64,000 bases of DNA from the NCBI GenBank assembly GCA_947846985.1, contig CANTUZ010000001.1:117197757-117261756 (forward strand), given 5' to 3'. Origin of the DNA: Fratercula arctica (taxonomy: Eukaryota; Chordata; Aves; Charadriiformes; Alcidae). The notes beneath the pieces are model-generated. The model worked only from the letters and a program-made list of their open reading frames with translations. It was not told where the DNA came from and made no database searches. Positions 25,952 through 36,700 of the stretch are shown here, in pieces. Within the stretch, counting starts at the first letter, position 1; each line of letters begins with the position of its first letter. The translations under genes and the position numbers were made by a program.

Positions 25952-26447
25952 CTGTGTATGTGTGTATGCCTTGACACATGCTGTAATATTTAAGATGCAA
26001 CTTGTATGTTCAAAGCAAAACTTAACATTTGCTGTGTTTACACGCTAAGTTTTCAGAAAAAGAAACAAACGTCATGTCTCCCTTGAACATTTTAACAAAT
26101 CAACAATTCCAAGCGCTTTTCCTATGACAGCAGGGAAAACAAAAACCTGGAGCACCTTTCTCCTTTCTTGCTTGCTTCCGATGCTTGATGCAATGACTAA
26201 TTATCTGTATGCGTGTATTCAGCCTAAATTGGGAGAAGGGCTTCCTGCTTGCAGGTGGTGGATGGAGCACATTAGGATATGTCCTGCCCAGCTGGAGCCT
26301 GCCAGGGGCTGACCACTGAAGACACCCACTCCTGCTGACCACCACCAGCATGACCTCTCTGTTCACCTCAGTGAAGAACTGTTACCACCCCCAGCTAAAG
26401 AGACAGTTTTTAATCTATTGAGAATGGTTGTACGGTAAAATGCCTAG

Positions 26448-26800
26448 CACATTTTAAGGCCAGGATGGACTGTTACGGTTATCTACTCTCACTCTGTGAA
26501 TACCACCCTCAGGCCCTTATGGCCACACCAGAAAGTCTTGTTTCAAGACGATAATTTCTTTAAATTAGCCTATAGAAAAACTGTTAGGAAGTTATCAAGT
26601 CTTGATTTAAATATGTCAAGTGAAAGTGAATAAACTGAGCATCAAGGAGGTTGTTCTAGTAGTTATTTATATTCAGCATTAAAAATACAAACCACATTGC
26701 AAATTCAAACCTGCATTTCCTAAGCTTCCAGAAGGTACATCTTGAAATACCTCTGCTAAATGAGACAGCTCGTTAGGATCAGAGAGATCGTCTACCAGGA
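26448..26800 (-). mobile_element. Ancient CR1-like LINE, 3' end
   Basis: On the plus strand the block starts ATTTTAAGGCCAGGATGGAC. This matches the reverse-complement 3' end of an old CR1-type LINE widespread in turtle and crocodile DNA, whose phrase reads 'attttaaggccagaagggaccattatgatcatctagt'. Further matches follow in order: AAGTCTTGATTTAAATATGTCAAGTG (about 26599), GAGGTTGTTCTAGTAGTTATTTA (about 26647), AAATTCAAACCTGCATTTCCTAAGCTTCCAG (about 26701), and CTTGAAATACCTCTGCTAAATGAGACAGCTC (about 26742), each equivalent to a consensus phrase. Divergence is high, so this copy is much older than the avian CR1s elsewhere in the window. It encodes nothing intact. The far end is uncertain. Confidence 0.65.
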
Positions 26801-27017
26801 TCTGCCATCTGCTACGGAAGAGGCAGGTCCGGTGTTTCGGTGTTTTGCGAATGCTTTCCAGACTCGGGGAATCATATCTGAAGGAGCTGGCTGTGCGTGA
26901 GCCAGCAATCACCAGGCTAGGGGGTTACTCACAGGCAGGAAAGAAAGAAGACATTGCAACAAACTGTAACATTTCATGGGGAATTTCAAGACATAAGGAG
27001 AGAGAAAGGACAAAAGG

Positions 27018-27019
<2 letters not shown>

Positions 27020-27061
<42 letters not shown>
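27020..27061. repeat. T42 homopolymer
   Basis: The longest homopolymer in the window, 42 uninterrupted T. The sequence just after it, read on the minus strand as if this were a poly(A) tail, has no AATAAA and no recognisable transcript, so a retrocopy is not supported. Confidence 0.9.
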
Positions 27062-27062
<1 letters not shown>

Positions 27063-27489
27063 TCAGGGCAGAAAGAGATGCATTAGTTTCATCTCACCTA
27101 CCGAACTTTCCTGGGTAACAACATGAGACTTTTTGTCCTCGCTGCTGGCCCACATTTCACGGCACCTTTCCAAATATTCTAGATCAAGTATTGCCCACTG
27201 AATACCTGCATAGACCGAACACGAACCTGGAACAACTCCCAAGCTGTGAAAGGAAGATGGATCCCCACTTCCTTTCACGTTCAGCTGGAAGTGCAGCATA
27301 TTTCGGGAGAGAGGAGGAAGAGAAGAAGGAGGTCTGAAAATGGAAAGTAAAATATAGTAATGGAAAATATTTAACGAATTCCAGATGATTCACCAACTGC
27401 TCAGCTACAAATGCAGAGGGGAACTGACAGACAGAGAAGGAAATGCAAATTAGATAAGCAATAAAGTGGCAGAGCTGCGCGGCCACAAA

Positions 27490-27970
27490 TTCTCTTCAGA
27501 TTTCTCAGAAGTCAGCGTGTTTAGACTTGACTTTGAATTGACATAATGGGCACATTTTTCTTGATGTCTTACTAGCAACCGAGCCAAATCACAGTGCACT
27601 TTAGCGCTCCAGTGTTCTAATAAGCATTTGCTTCAAAGCGGCGGTTCAGATCTCCCTGTGAATTTTGTCAAGTACACATCATATCAAAGGATAAGCATTT
27701 GCCAAAGCCTTTCTTCAGCCACAAAGCAAGGGGAAGGTTTGTTTAAAGAATGTCAAGTTGCACCTGCTGGCTCACACTGGGAGGATGAAAGGAACGACTG
27801 GAATTTCTGTCACTGTTGAATTTTATTTTTCATTTCTTAAAGTATTTTCATCAATGTGAAAAGGCTTGTTGTATCACAAAAGCAGAACGTTGCCGTAAGC
27901 CTATTCAGAGCCCTTCAAATGGGAAGATAATAGATTTGTGGCTAATAAAGTGGTACTTGCCTGTGAAGCA
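27490..27970. promoter_or_regulatory. Candidate conserved non-coding element
   Basis: A repeat-free block with balanced composition and many factor-like words, such as TTTGAATTGACATAATGGG, TCTAATAAGCATTTGC, AAGGATAAGCATTTGCC and GGGAAGATAATAGATTTGTGGCTAATAAAG. The word ATAAGCATTTGC occurs twice (about 27619 and 27690). It looks enhancer-like, but this is impression only. Confidence 0.2.
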
Positions 27971-30492
27971 AAGGAGTGGAATTAGGTTGGCATGTTAACA
28001 AGATGTGGATGCCATGCATGCTAAAGCAGCCTAAAGGATTGCACGGCCTTTGCTGTGTCTAAGCTCAGGCTTCCAATACATTAGCTCATAAACTTACAGC
28101 AAACATGAGATTGTCCTTTTGCCCGCGTGGGCAGAGCAATGGGGGCCCGCAGCCCTCATGGGGCAGTTAGCTTCCCTCTAGATATGACGGGGGAGAGGAA
28201 ACTTTATTTCTACCTTTTAGCTTCACCCAGAGCGATTTTACCAGCGCATTTACCAGGAGGAAGCAGCTGCAGATGGCATCCCCCTCTCAGGGCAGGCAGG
28301 GAAGCACGGCCCTGTGATGTAGCGTAAGCCAATGTACAACTTCAGATGCCCATGTTCCCTGAGCTCAGTGCCTGTTTGTGGTATAAATTATGAGCATACG
28401 CACAGAGTAAAACTCTTGCTTTTATAAAACAATAGTTTGTAGGGGATCTAAATAAGGGTAGATTCCTGTGAGCAGGAGTGTGCTGCGTGGGCTCAGCCCT
28501 TCTGTGCCTGTTTCCATTTTGCTAGCCAGGGAGAACATCACCTCCATTCCTACTGTGGGGGTTTGGCGGTGCAAACTCTAAAATGAATGAGGTGCTGAGA
28601 TCCTTTTGCAGCTGAACCCAGCTCCACCGTGAAGAGTCACACTAAGTAGGATAGTCTACAGTGATATGCGGATACTAGGTCTGTTTAATAAACCTCAGAT
28701 ACTATCACAAGAGCACGTGGAAGGTCAGGGAGTAGAAAGCAGAGCTGCCTTTCCTGCAGTCCCACAACACTTTCCCCTTCACTGTGCAGCAAGGGATTAC
28801 AAAGAGTGGATAGTAACATTAGGCAGCACAACTCCAATCAGCTAGTCTGAGAATGAGGGACTCCAAAAACCAATTAGAGAGGCTTCTCTGGTTTTTGTCA
28901 TCTATGTTAGTAATTGTCTTGAAAATTGTTTCCCAGGTTTTTTCCTTTTGCTGTTATGAACTCCATTTTCAAGTTATTGCCCTTTTTCATCCATGCACTA
29001 CAATGGGAAAGAAGAAGTTGCTCCTGATTTGCAAGCAGCTACTTAAAAGCTACTTGATTACTTCAGAGGTTACCTTGCTTTTGCTTTCGCTTGTTGGGAG
29101 ACTGTTCATAGTAAGTGTCTCCTAATTCCAGCTGGTTATGCAGAGATGGAAGAGAGTTACCAAGTCAAATAGCATTTTTTCCCATTTCAGGTGTTAAAAT
29201 GGAGTGCTCTAAGCAGCCCTCAGAGACCAGCTGTGCCCTGGAGACAGTTTATCTTTTCTAAAATATCATCAGAAGAGATAGGTAACATAGAACTACTGAT
29301 GGCAACGCACAGAGCATTTCTCTGTTAAGTTACTAGTCCTAATTAGGACTTGGCTCAAGCCAAGCCCTTGGATCAGGTACAGCAAAACTCTGCTGCGTTT
29401 TGAATCCAGACACAATGTTTAGACATGATCCAATTCCCAGTTCAGCCTAGCATTGTGCTCACTTGGAAGGGAATGGGACTCATCTCTAATTCAAGCCAGC
29501 CTGGTCGGAGGCTATCCAAAGTTGCCATCTGCTGCCTGATCTGTGGCCTGATGAAAAGAATTTGCTGTTCTGTCTTGCTCTTCCAGAAGGAGAGTGAAGT
29601 ACGAGCAATTTTGGCAGCTGGTAAAAAACAAAAAGTGAAACCCCCCAAATAAACAGTTATACCTACACCTAGTTTATCCAGCATCGGTTTTTTACAGTTT
29701 CAGATTTATAAACTGTCTAAAACATACCCCTCACACCTCCACATCTTGGTCTCTTGAACCCATTCCCAACATGTTTACGTTTCTAACCATACATGGAAAA
29801 TATTACAGCATTCACTCAGGAATTACTCATTTCATTCACCCACATCCCCCTCAGCTTTTTAAAAATAAACATTATTGCAAATGCCCAAACTGAGGCCTAC
29901 CGTCAGGAATTTGCCGAGCTAACAGCATTATAGGCTGTCACATGGTGGACAGCTCTTGCCATCTCTTGTAGCCCATAGCCTTAAACTCAGCACAGTGTCC
30001 TGCACCACAGGAAGTTTCTGCAAGGCATCGTGTTCCTTAGACAAAAGGACCCCTTCCTATGAGGCAAAAAAGCCTCTCTCTTCTCTCCACCTCCCAAACC
30101 CCTATCAACTTGCTGTTTGCTACACGCTATACCCTACAGCCTAATTTACACTTTACATATTAGTTCACTACACTTTGCCCTGAACGGTGGGTTTCTGCTG
30201 CTTTTCCAGTCTTGAGTTATGGAGATCCAGAAAACCCTGGGTCCGTCGTCATACCCTGGCAGTCTGCACCCAGTGGTACCAGGCTAATGGGAAGAGGATG
30301 GGGGGCTTCTAAAAAGCTATTGTTTAAATCAGTAATACTTGTAGCAGAAAGCAAGGATAATAGAGGTGAAGTGGGAAAGGACAGAATTTGAAACCAGCAA
30401 AACAGACCAGAACCGAGTGACTCGTCTTGCCATGTTTTTCCTGGCTTTACTGAAAAGCAAGAAGTGGAGAAATAAACTTGCCTGCAGCAGAT
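27971..30492. other. Non-coding stretch
   Basis: It holds a G+C-richer patch at about 28115-28330 and a palindrome/hairpin pair at 29335-29364. Short frames such as 28853-29125 lack domains. No gene supported. Confidence 0.5.
29335..29364. other. 16-bp perfect palindrome abutting a hairpin
   Basis: AGTCCTAATTAGGACT (29335-29350) equals its own reverse complement and has the homeodomain core TAATTA at its centre. It overlaps a second inverted repeat with arms CTTGGC (29349-29354) and GCCAAG (29359-29364) around the loop TCAA. Confidence 0.8.
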
Positions 30493-30610
30493 GTATTTCG
30501 GTTTTGTTTGTTGGATGGTTTTTTGGGGTGGGTTTTTTTTGTTTGTTTGGATTCTCTTGTGGTTTTTTTTTGATTGTTTGTGGTTTTCTTTGTTTTGGTT
30601 TGGATTTTTT
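30493..30610. repeat. T/G-rich simple tract
   Basis: About 118 bp made almost only of T and G (TTTTG, TTTG, GGTTTT units). The open frames on both strands here (up to 133 codons) are by-products of this low complexity. Confidence 0.85.
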
Positions 30611-30882
30611 AAGGGCAACCATCTATTTTTCCTATTTCTGATGAACTCAGGTGTTTTTAATAACTCCCTTTGATGTCAACTGACATTCATTAAACTTCTC
30701 TATTTGTAACCTAAATTCTTCCAGTTATAGCCAGTTATAAGGCTTATGTGACTCAGTGTTTGAGTGCTCAGTATCCCCAGGTTGCTTTTAGCATCCACCA
30801 GTTTCACCAAACTGTGCCAAGGATAAGGGGAAACTAAAGGCAAAGCCAAAGGTACATATTATAGTAATGAGTTTCACTATAT
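30611..30882. other. Unique-looking spacer before CR1
   Basis: Contains a near-perfect 10-bp period duplication, CCAGTTATA at 30721-30729 and 30731-30739. Otherwise nothing is recognised. Confidence 0.5.
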
Positions 30883-30967
30883 CATAGAATGATTTGGGTT
30901 GGAAGGGACCTTAAAGATCATCTAGTTCCAACCCCCACTAGACCAGGTTACTCAAAGCCCCATCCAG
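30883..30967 (-). mobile_element. CR1 LINE, 85-bp 3'-terminal fragment
   Basis: Read on the plus strand it starts CATAGAATGATTTGGGTTGG, continues through AAGGGACCTTAAAGATCATC and TAGTTCCAACCCCC, and ends in CAAAGCCCCATCCAG. This is the reverse complement of a classical avian CR1 3' end. The 5' side is truncated after 85 bp, as is usual for CR1. The 6-mer CTATAT flanks it on both sides (30877-30882 and 30968-30973), which fits a short target-site duplication. Few differences from the family pattern suggest a relatively young copy. Confidence 0.9.
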
Positions 30968-30973
30968 CTATAT

Positions 30974-33403
30974 AAATAGCATATAGATTGCCACATGGAT
31001 AGCAAGGTAGAAGAGAAGCTTTATTAGCATCCTCATTAAGAGAAAGGATGCAATGTCAGTCCACAGCTTAAAACATGTGGTACAACAGAGGAACCTTACA
31101 CATGACTCAGTCATGAGATAAGCTTTGACTGGAGCTCACAATGTGTTTTGTAACCAATTCCATCAGCCAGGGGGTCCCAGACAAATTTGGAAGTATTTTA
31201 ATTAACCTTAATTTTCATTGAGAGGGATGGGCGGGAAGAGACCAGAAAGTTAACGAGAAAATATAAGCCAGTTCTGGTTTGCTCACATGTCTGTGTTATC
31301 TTCAAGCTTGTCATCATGGCAACTGAATGCATGACTCCACGCTTCCCACCCCCACCCTTTTTTTTTTTTTCTTCCCTCTAGTGACTTCAGTTTAAACAAT
31401 TGTCTCTCCCATCCCAGCTCCATATTCTAAATCACATATACAATTTTGGAGGGTTTTTCTAAAGAGGGCTATATCCAGCATTCTAGCTTGTAGCATCACA
31501 GAACAGCACATCACGAGTCCTGACACAGTTTAAATGTCAGCAAACCGCACCATGGGACTTGAAGTCCATAAGCCAGCTTCTTTAATAAAGAAAATTCCCA
31601 CGGAAGCACATCCTGTGATAAGTTGACCTTCCTAAGGCATTGCCAGGTTGTCTGATTTACTCCACCTTTAATTCATTTTAAAACTACTGTATCTTTTTTC
31701 TTCTTATACATTCCTGGGCTTGGGACCTTCACTGCACAAGCGGTTTTGCCGATGAATTAGGGAAGTAGATAAAATATCGTGATGTTCTAGCATTTTCTTT
31801 TAACAGTCTCCAAGCGTCTATCAAAAAATTTCTTCTCATGATACCCTTTTAAATCTGTTTGGTTTTCCTTATGAGTCTCTAACTAAAATAAATTCCAACA
31901 TTTAGCTCATTCACACGCTCATCCAACAACCTGTTTCTAAATTGGCAGAATAATTCTACTTCAGTTGCAACCCTTTCAAGGACCTTATTTTCATCTGCTT
32001 TACACTGGGCTCCTAGATAGCCATTTGCACCTTTTTGACTCTTCCTTGTGACAAAATCAATTTATACGTTCAGAGAGACCATTAATTCAACATTAATGGG
32101 TGTCTGGCAAATGGGCCATGGCAAATAACAAAATACCCCAGCCTATACAAAATTTATGTCTGGGGACTTCAGTAAGGAAGCCCTAAAAAAAAGATTGCCA
32201 TGTTTACATACATTTCATGGCCTATACTGTAATGTGCTTATGTATGCAAAATGCCTGGTTGTGCACATAAATCAGATTTCTGTACACCTACACAACCAGC
32301 AAGACTCCAAAAACACCCACTTGGTAGATACACCGAAGGTACTTGATTATATAAGGTAAGAGCTTGGAAGGTGAAAAATGAAAATTAAAGGGCCTGGCCC
32401 AGAAAGCATGGCTTGTACTAGTTATCCTATACACTTTCATTAGATAAAGATAAAATGGAAAATGTCTGGCTCTAAGAACATTACTTCTGATAGGAACCAT
32501 TTGTGTTCTTTTGGTCTGCGCTAATGGATCCATGCTGGGATTAAAACTGAAAAGTCAAGGGATGCACTTTTTTTTTTTTTCTTTTTAAACATTTTAATTA
32601 GAAGAGTTGCCAAGCTCACATTGCAATAAAAAAGTAATTTGTGGCAAAACAGAGGAGGCATTGCTAAATTAATTTTTATTATGTAAAGCACTAGGGACAC
32701 CAAACATTTTGTTTGTAACCTTTGTACAGATTTTAACAAAATAATGTACCTCAGAGTTACTGAGAAGCTGATGATTTTGCGTAGGTGTCATTGCATCGAA
32801 TAAAGAAGCTTCCTCTCATTCAGCTGTACTCATAATCTGATTTTAGTTATTTCCAACGCGTGAGAAGAGCTCCCTTCAGAGATTTGTTTGTTTTGCTGGC
32901 TTTCCAACAAGAAAATAACAAACTCAAACTTTTTAACTGAAAGGTGAAATTTTCTGGTTTTCAATTACAAGAGATCTTCTGGGGAGTTACTGTCAGAGGA
33001 GACTATAAACAACTTTTAAAGTCCAAGTGAAAGTAGTGTGATTAAGTGACAACTTGGAAATCTGGTAGGACAACTGGTGGCTATAATCTCCAAATACTTT
33101 CAGTGTTCGTAGGAATTTTTATGAAAGCAGAATTGAAAAAAACCCCAAACCCATGCTAAGTATTACCATATGTATGAGAAAACATGAGAGATGCATTGTG
33201 TTTATGATTTCTGAAGCTCATATTTCTCCAATTTATTTTTGGGGACTTAATGGGGGACAAGTACTTGCTGATTATTTATCCTATTTGAGATTTACTGAAG
33301 ATGACTGTGCTGCAGCATGATTTCTGACAACAACGTGCTCCATAATCATCAAAATCTATACTAGACTAAATTACAGAAATTAATGTTAATCCTTTCTTTG
33401 CAG
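30974..33403. other. Non-coding stretch
   Basis: T-runs occur at about 31360-31371 and 32569-32580. The part at about 32590-32830 contains AATTAATTTTTATTATG and other AT-rich factor-like words but no gene. No repeat family recognised. Confidence 0.5.
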
Positions 33404-33717
33404 AGCATTTCTTGCCTAGTTGTTCTTCAACATCTATACCACAAAAGTATGCATTTTTTTCTTCATATAGAATTGGATATTTTCTACACCCGTCTTAGGG
33501 ATTTAAAAACTTTTCTGTCAGTTTGTCCTTTAAAGGGAACTATAACTTTTACACTCATGGCATATTTGCTGAGGACAACTTATGGACCAAGATCCTTCTG
33601 TGCTACTCAAAGGGATTTCAACATCTTCAAAATGCTGCCTAGCAGCTGTATCAGCCTTTTTGTTTCTTGGAACTCGATGAGCGTGGACAGATCAGGAGAT
33701 GCTTGGAAACTTACTTG
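33404..33717 (+). other. Open segment bounded by consensus splice sites (possible cryptic exon)
   Basis: A polypyrimidine tract and acceptor, CCTTTCTTTGCAG, end at 33403, with branch-point-like TTAAT words just upstream. A donor, TTG|GTGAGTTT, starts at 33718. The 314 bp between them stay open in one frame, which extends from an ATG at 33383. The predicted peptide is rich in Ser, Leu and Phe and matches no domain I know. The length is 2 modulo 3. The splice words are good on their own, but such pairs occur by chance in tens of kilobases of DNA. It could be an exon of a non-coding RNA or nothing. Confidence 0.15.
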
Positions 33718-33770
33718 GTGAGTTTTGATTCAGAGAGCTAATATTTGCCAGGTTGGGAAGCGAAGAAGGG

Positions 33771-33792
33771 AAAAAAAAAAAAAAAAAAAAAA
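33771..33792. repeat. A22 homopolymer
   Basis: Uninterrupted run of 22 A after a purine-rich lead-in. Confidence 0.9.
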
Positions 33793-36700
33793 GGATGGTG
33801 AAAATTATATCAGTTTCACTGTTTTGTCAGGAATTTTGGCATAGAATTAGTACTTTCAACCCGTAGTAATTATTTAGTGTTTGATCAAAACACATGCTTG
33901 GTGTGTACTGTCTTATGTAAATAGGAATTATAAACACACACAGAGACTTCAAAAAAATCAAACCCCCCAAACCTACTACTACAGCACTAAAACTAAAAGC
34001 AAAGTATCTGAATTACAGTTGCCCTTTGCAATGTCGGCTCAGCCCCACTGACACTATTTGCATTATGAGAGAGTCTGTAATTACATACTCGATTTTCTCC
34101 CCTAACGTGATGCCATCCATATTCATTACACAGGACAGTGGTGTCATTGAGGATTAACTATTTGACATTTTCCTGTTTTCTTGCTATATGGGACATGGCC
34201 TTGTGTTTCTTTCATTGCGTATGGTTTAAATTCTCCTTTCAGTCTCTTTATATTTTTAAAAGGAATCTTTGTACTTCATTAAAACACATTAACAGATAGA
34301 GATTAAAAGATCATCAAAGCTATCCCACTATTGATGTAAACATTTATTTATTTTAGTAGTAATATGCCTCTGTTTTGGTCCCATTACTTCTACTATAGGG
34401 TATTGCAGAATTTCACCGCTCATTTTTAATCAAAATATAATTATAGACAGTTTATGTCCATTCCTTTTTTGTACGTTGATCTTTCACCGTAAAGAAGTTT
34501 TTCCCCTCCTGGATTTAAAGCAAATAAAGTCACAGACAGCAAGAATAGCTCCTGTCAAAACAGTAAACAAGATTAATCCCAAAATTAATCCAGAGAGTTT
34601 CACCTCTAATCTGCACTGTGATCCACCTTTCAACAATGCCTGTCATTATTTCATCTGTTTATGATTCATTTCCATTACAATTTATCTTACAATTCTCCTA
34701 TTAAACATGCCTTTTCCATTTTTTAGTAGTTCTTTCATGACTGAAATTTATGAATGCCATGCTGATGCACTACGCTAGGGAAAGGATATATAATATCTGT
34801 ATGAATTTATCAGAGAGATTAATTTGGTTTGATCTAGACCTTAAAGCCTATGCTGTAATGAAAGATGCTTTCTATATATTTCAACGTGTTTAATTGTTCC
34901 TTCAATATTTTAATTTTTTTTAATCCCTTGATACTAGAAATGCAGATAGATACATGGATCATTTTTCTTTCCCCATTTTAAATATAGGTATTATATTTGC
35001 AATTTTTCAGATGTATTTAGCTGTCTGTCAGAACACAGTCTTTGCTTCTGGCTTTACATCTTCCTTTTCTAATTGTTTCACACCCCTGGGACAGAGGTTG
35101 TTCAGCTCACCTAACATAATTACCTCCTTTAGTTTTGAGGATGGAGGGAAAGTTGGTTTTTTTTGATACCATACCCAAAGCAACACCTGTGCTATCCCTG
35201 CAGTGTAAAAGTAGCCCCATTTATTTCTTAATTTATAAAGCTGAAAATCCTTTTTAAATCTTTTTTAATATACAAATTCTATCTGAGTTAGACTTCGGCA
35301 ACTCTTGATTTATATTTACATTTTGCAATATCACCAATGAAGATTTTAGAGAAAAGAGTCTCCTCATATCCCCACAGCCTCATGTGGATCACAACAGTGG
35401 GGTAATTATGGACATTTTTGGTCCACCCAATATTAGAATACCAAATATTAGTTTAAAATTCGGATCCTTTAGCCTACTAAAGTTTGCCTTTCTCAAAAAA
35501 GTGCTCTGCTACTTAGTCATTTTTCAATTTAAATTAGGCAAGAGTCAACCATCAATCATTTAATCCAAAGTTATTTTCTACGTCCAACTCTTTTAATACC
35601 CTCATTATTGTATAGCAAATGACTATGAAGTTTACAGGCAAAAGAACTTTCTCTAGACGCCAATGAAATAGAGATTATCCCCATTTTTAAACTCAAGATA
35701 CTATTTGTTCCTAAGAGTACTTCATATCCCATGCTTAATACAAGGGAAACAATGTCCTTACAGTTTAATTCCATTTACAGACAAGGAACAGAGCACGAGT
35801 AGCTGAGCAAATTGTCTTTGAGGAAGATTATGAAAGTTACAGATAGGTTCTTCAAAGGAGTATCACACTTCTTTACACACAGGTGATAGCAGAGATATAG
35901 TCTACCACAAACACCTAAAGAATACAAGAGAATTGCAAGAGACCAATATAAATTGTGTCCAACACATACTCTTCCCTCAAACTACAAGGAAAAATAAGAT
36001 TATTTATATAACCTTTGTGTACAGCCCAGGGGTCATAATTTAAATAAACAATAAGCATTTTGTTGTGATGAACTTCGGGTAAACCTACAGTGAGACATAA
36101 TTTCCCCTTCAGTGAGATTTCACCACAAATGAGATGAAAGCTGGAGGTTCAGGCAAGTTGTAAAGGCCACAGGCAGCTGGGCAGCATCAGAGTGGCAAAA
36201 TCCAGCTCAACCCACCAGTTTGGTGCCCCGCTCTACATGCATCCGCAAAACGTGCAAAACGCTGTTGGTATTACCGCGAGCAGAATGCACGTGAAGTACA
36301 CGTGCTTTCTCACCAGAAAATTTAAAGATTCTGCTGCCAGGTAATTCAAGTTTTTACATGTTGTCGATAGCATTGCTCAAAAGCGTTTGTAAAAGCAGTT
36401 GGCGTACAGTACCTACTCTATGCATTTCTCCCCTCCTCAGTGAAGTTTATTTACTCGAGGGAAAGTTAAGTCAATTAAAGGAAACCATTTTTTTTAGCAG
36501 CGGAACTGATGGTATCCCTAATACATTCCGGGACTAAACACTGCTGCTCAAACCATCTGTGAGAAAGCCCTCTTCCTGCTGCCTGTTAGTTTCCATTTTA
36601 TAGCTGGTATTTCTATTATTCCATAGCTGTCACGGTCAGGCATGGTCCTGTAGAGGGAGGCAGCTCCTCAGGTATCTAGAAACAGTCTCCAGAAGGGGTT

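Noticed and set aside
27062..27490. Processed retrocopy with T42 as its poly(A) tail
   Set aside because: There is no AATAAA at the expected place on the minus strand and no recognisable transcript sequence.
30217..30641. Frames of 91-133 codons on both strands
   Set aside because: They are products of the T/G simple tract at 30493-30610 (Lys/Asn/Gln-rich or Phe/Gly/Trp-rich peptides).
35660..35830. MIR-like phrases (ATTATCCCCATTTTTAAACTC and ATTTACAGACAAGGAACAGAGCAC)
   Set aside because: Two weak partial matches in odd spacing and without the GGTCACACAGCT hallmark; too weak to call.
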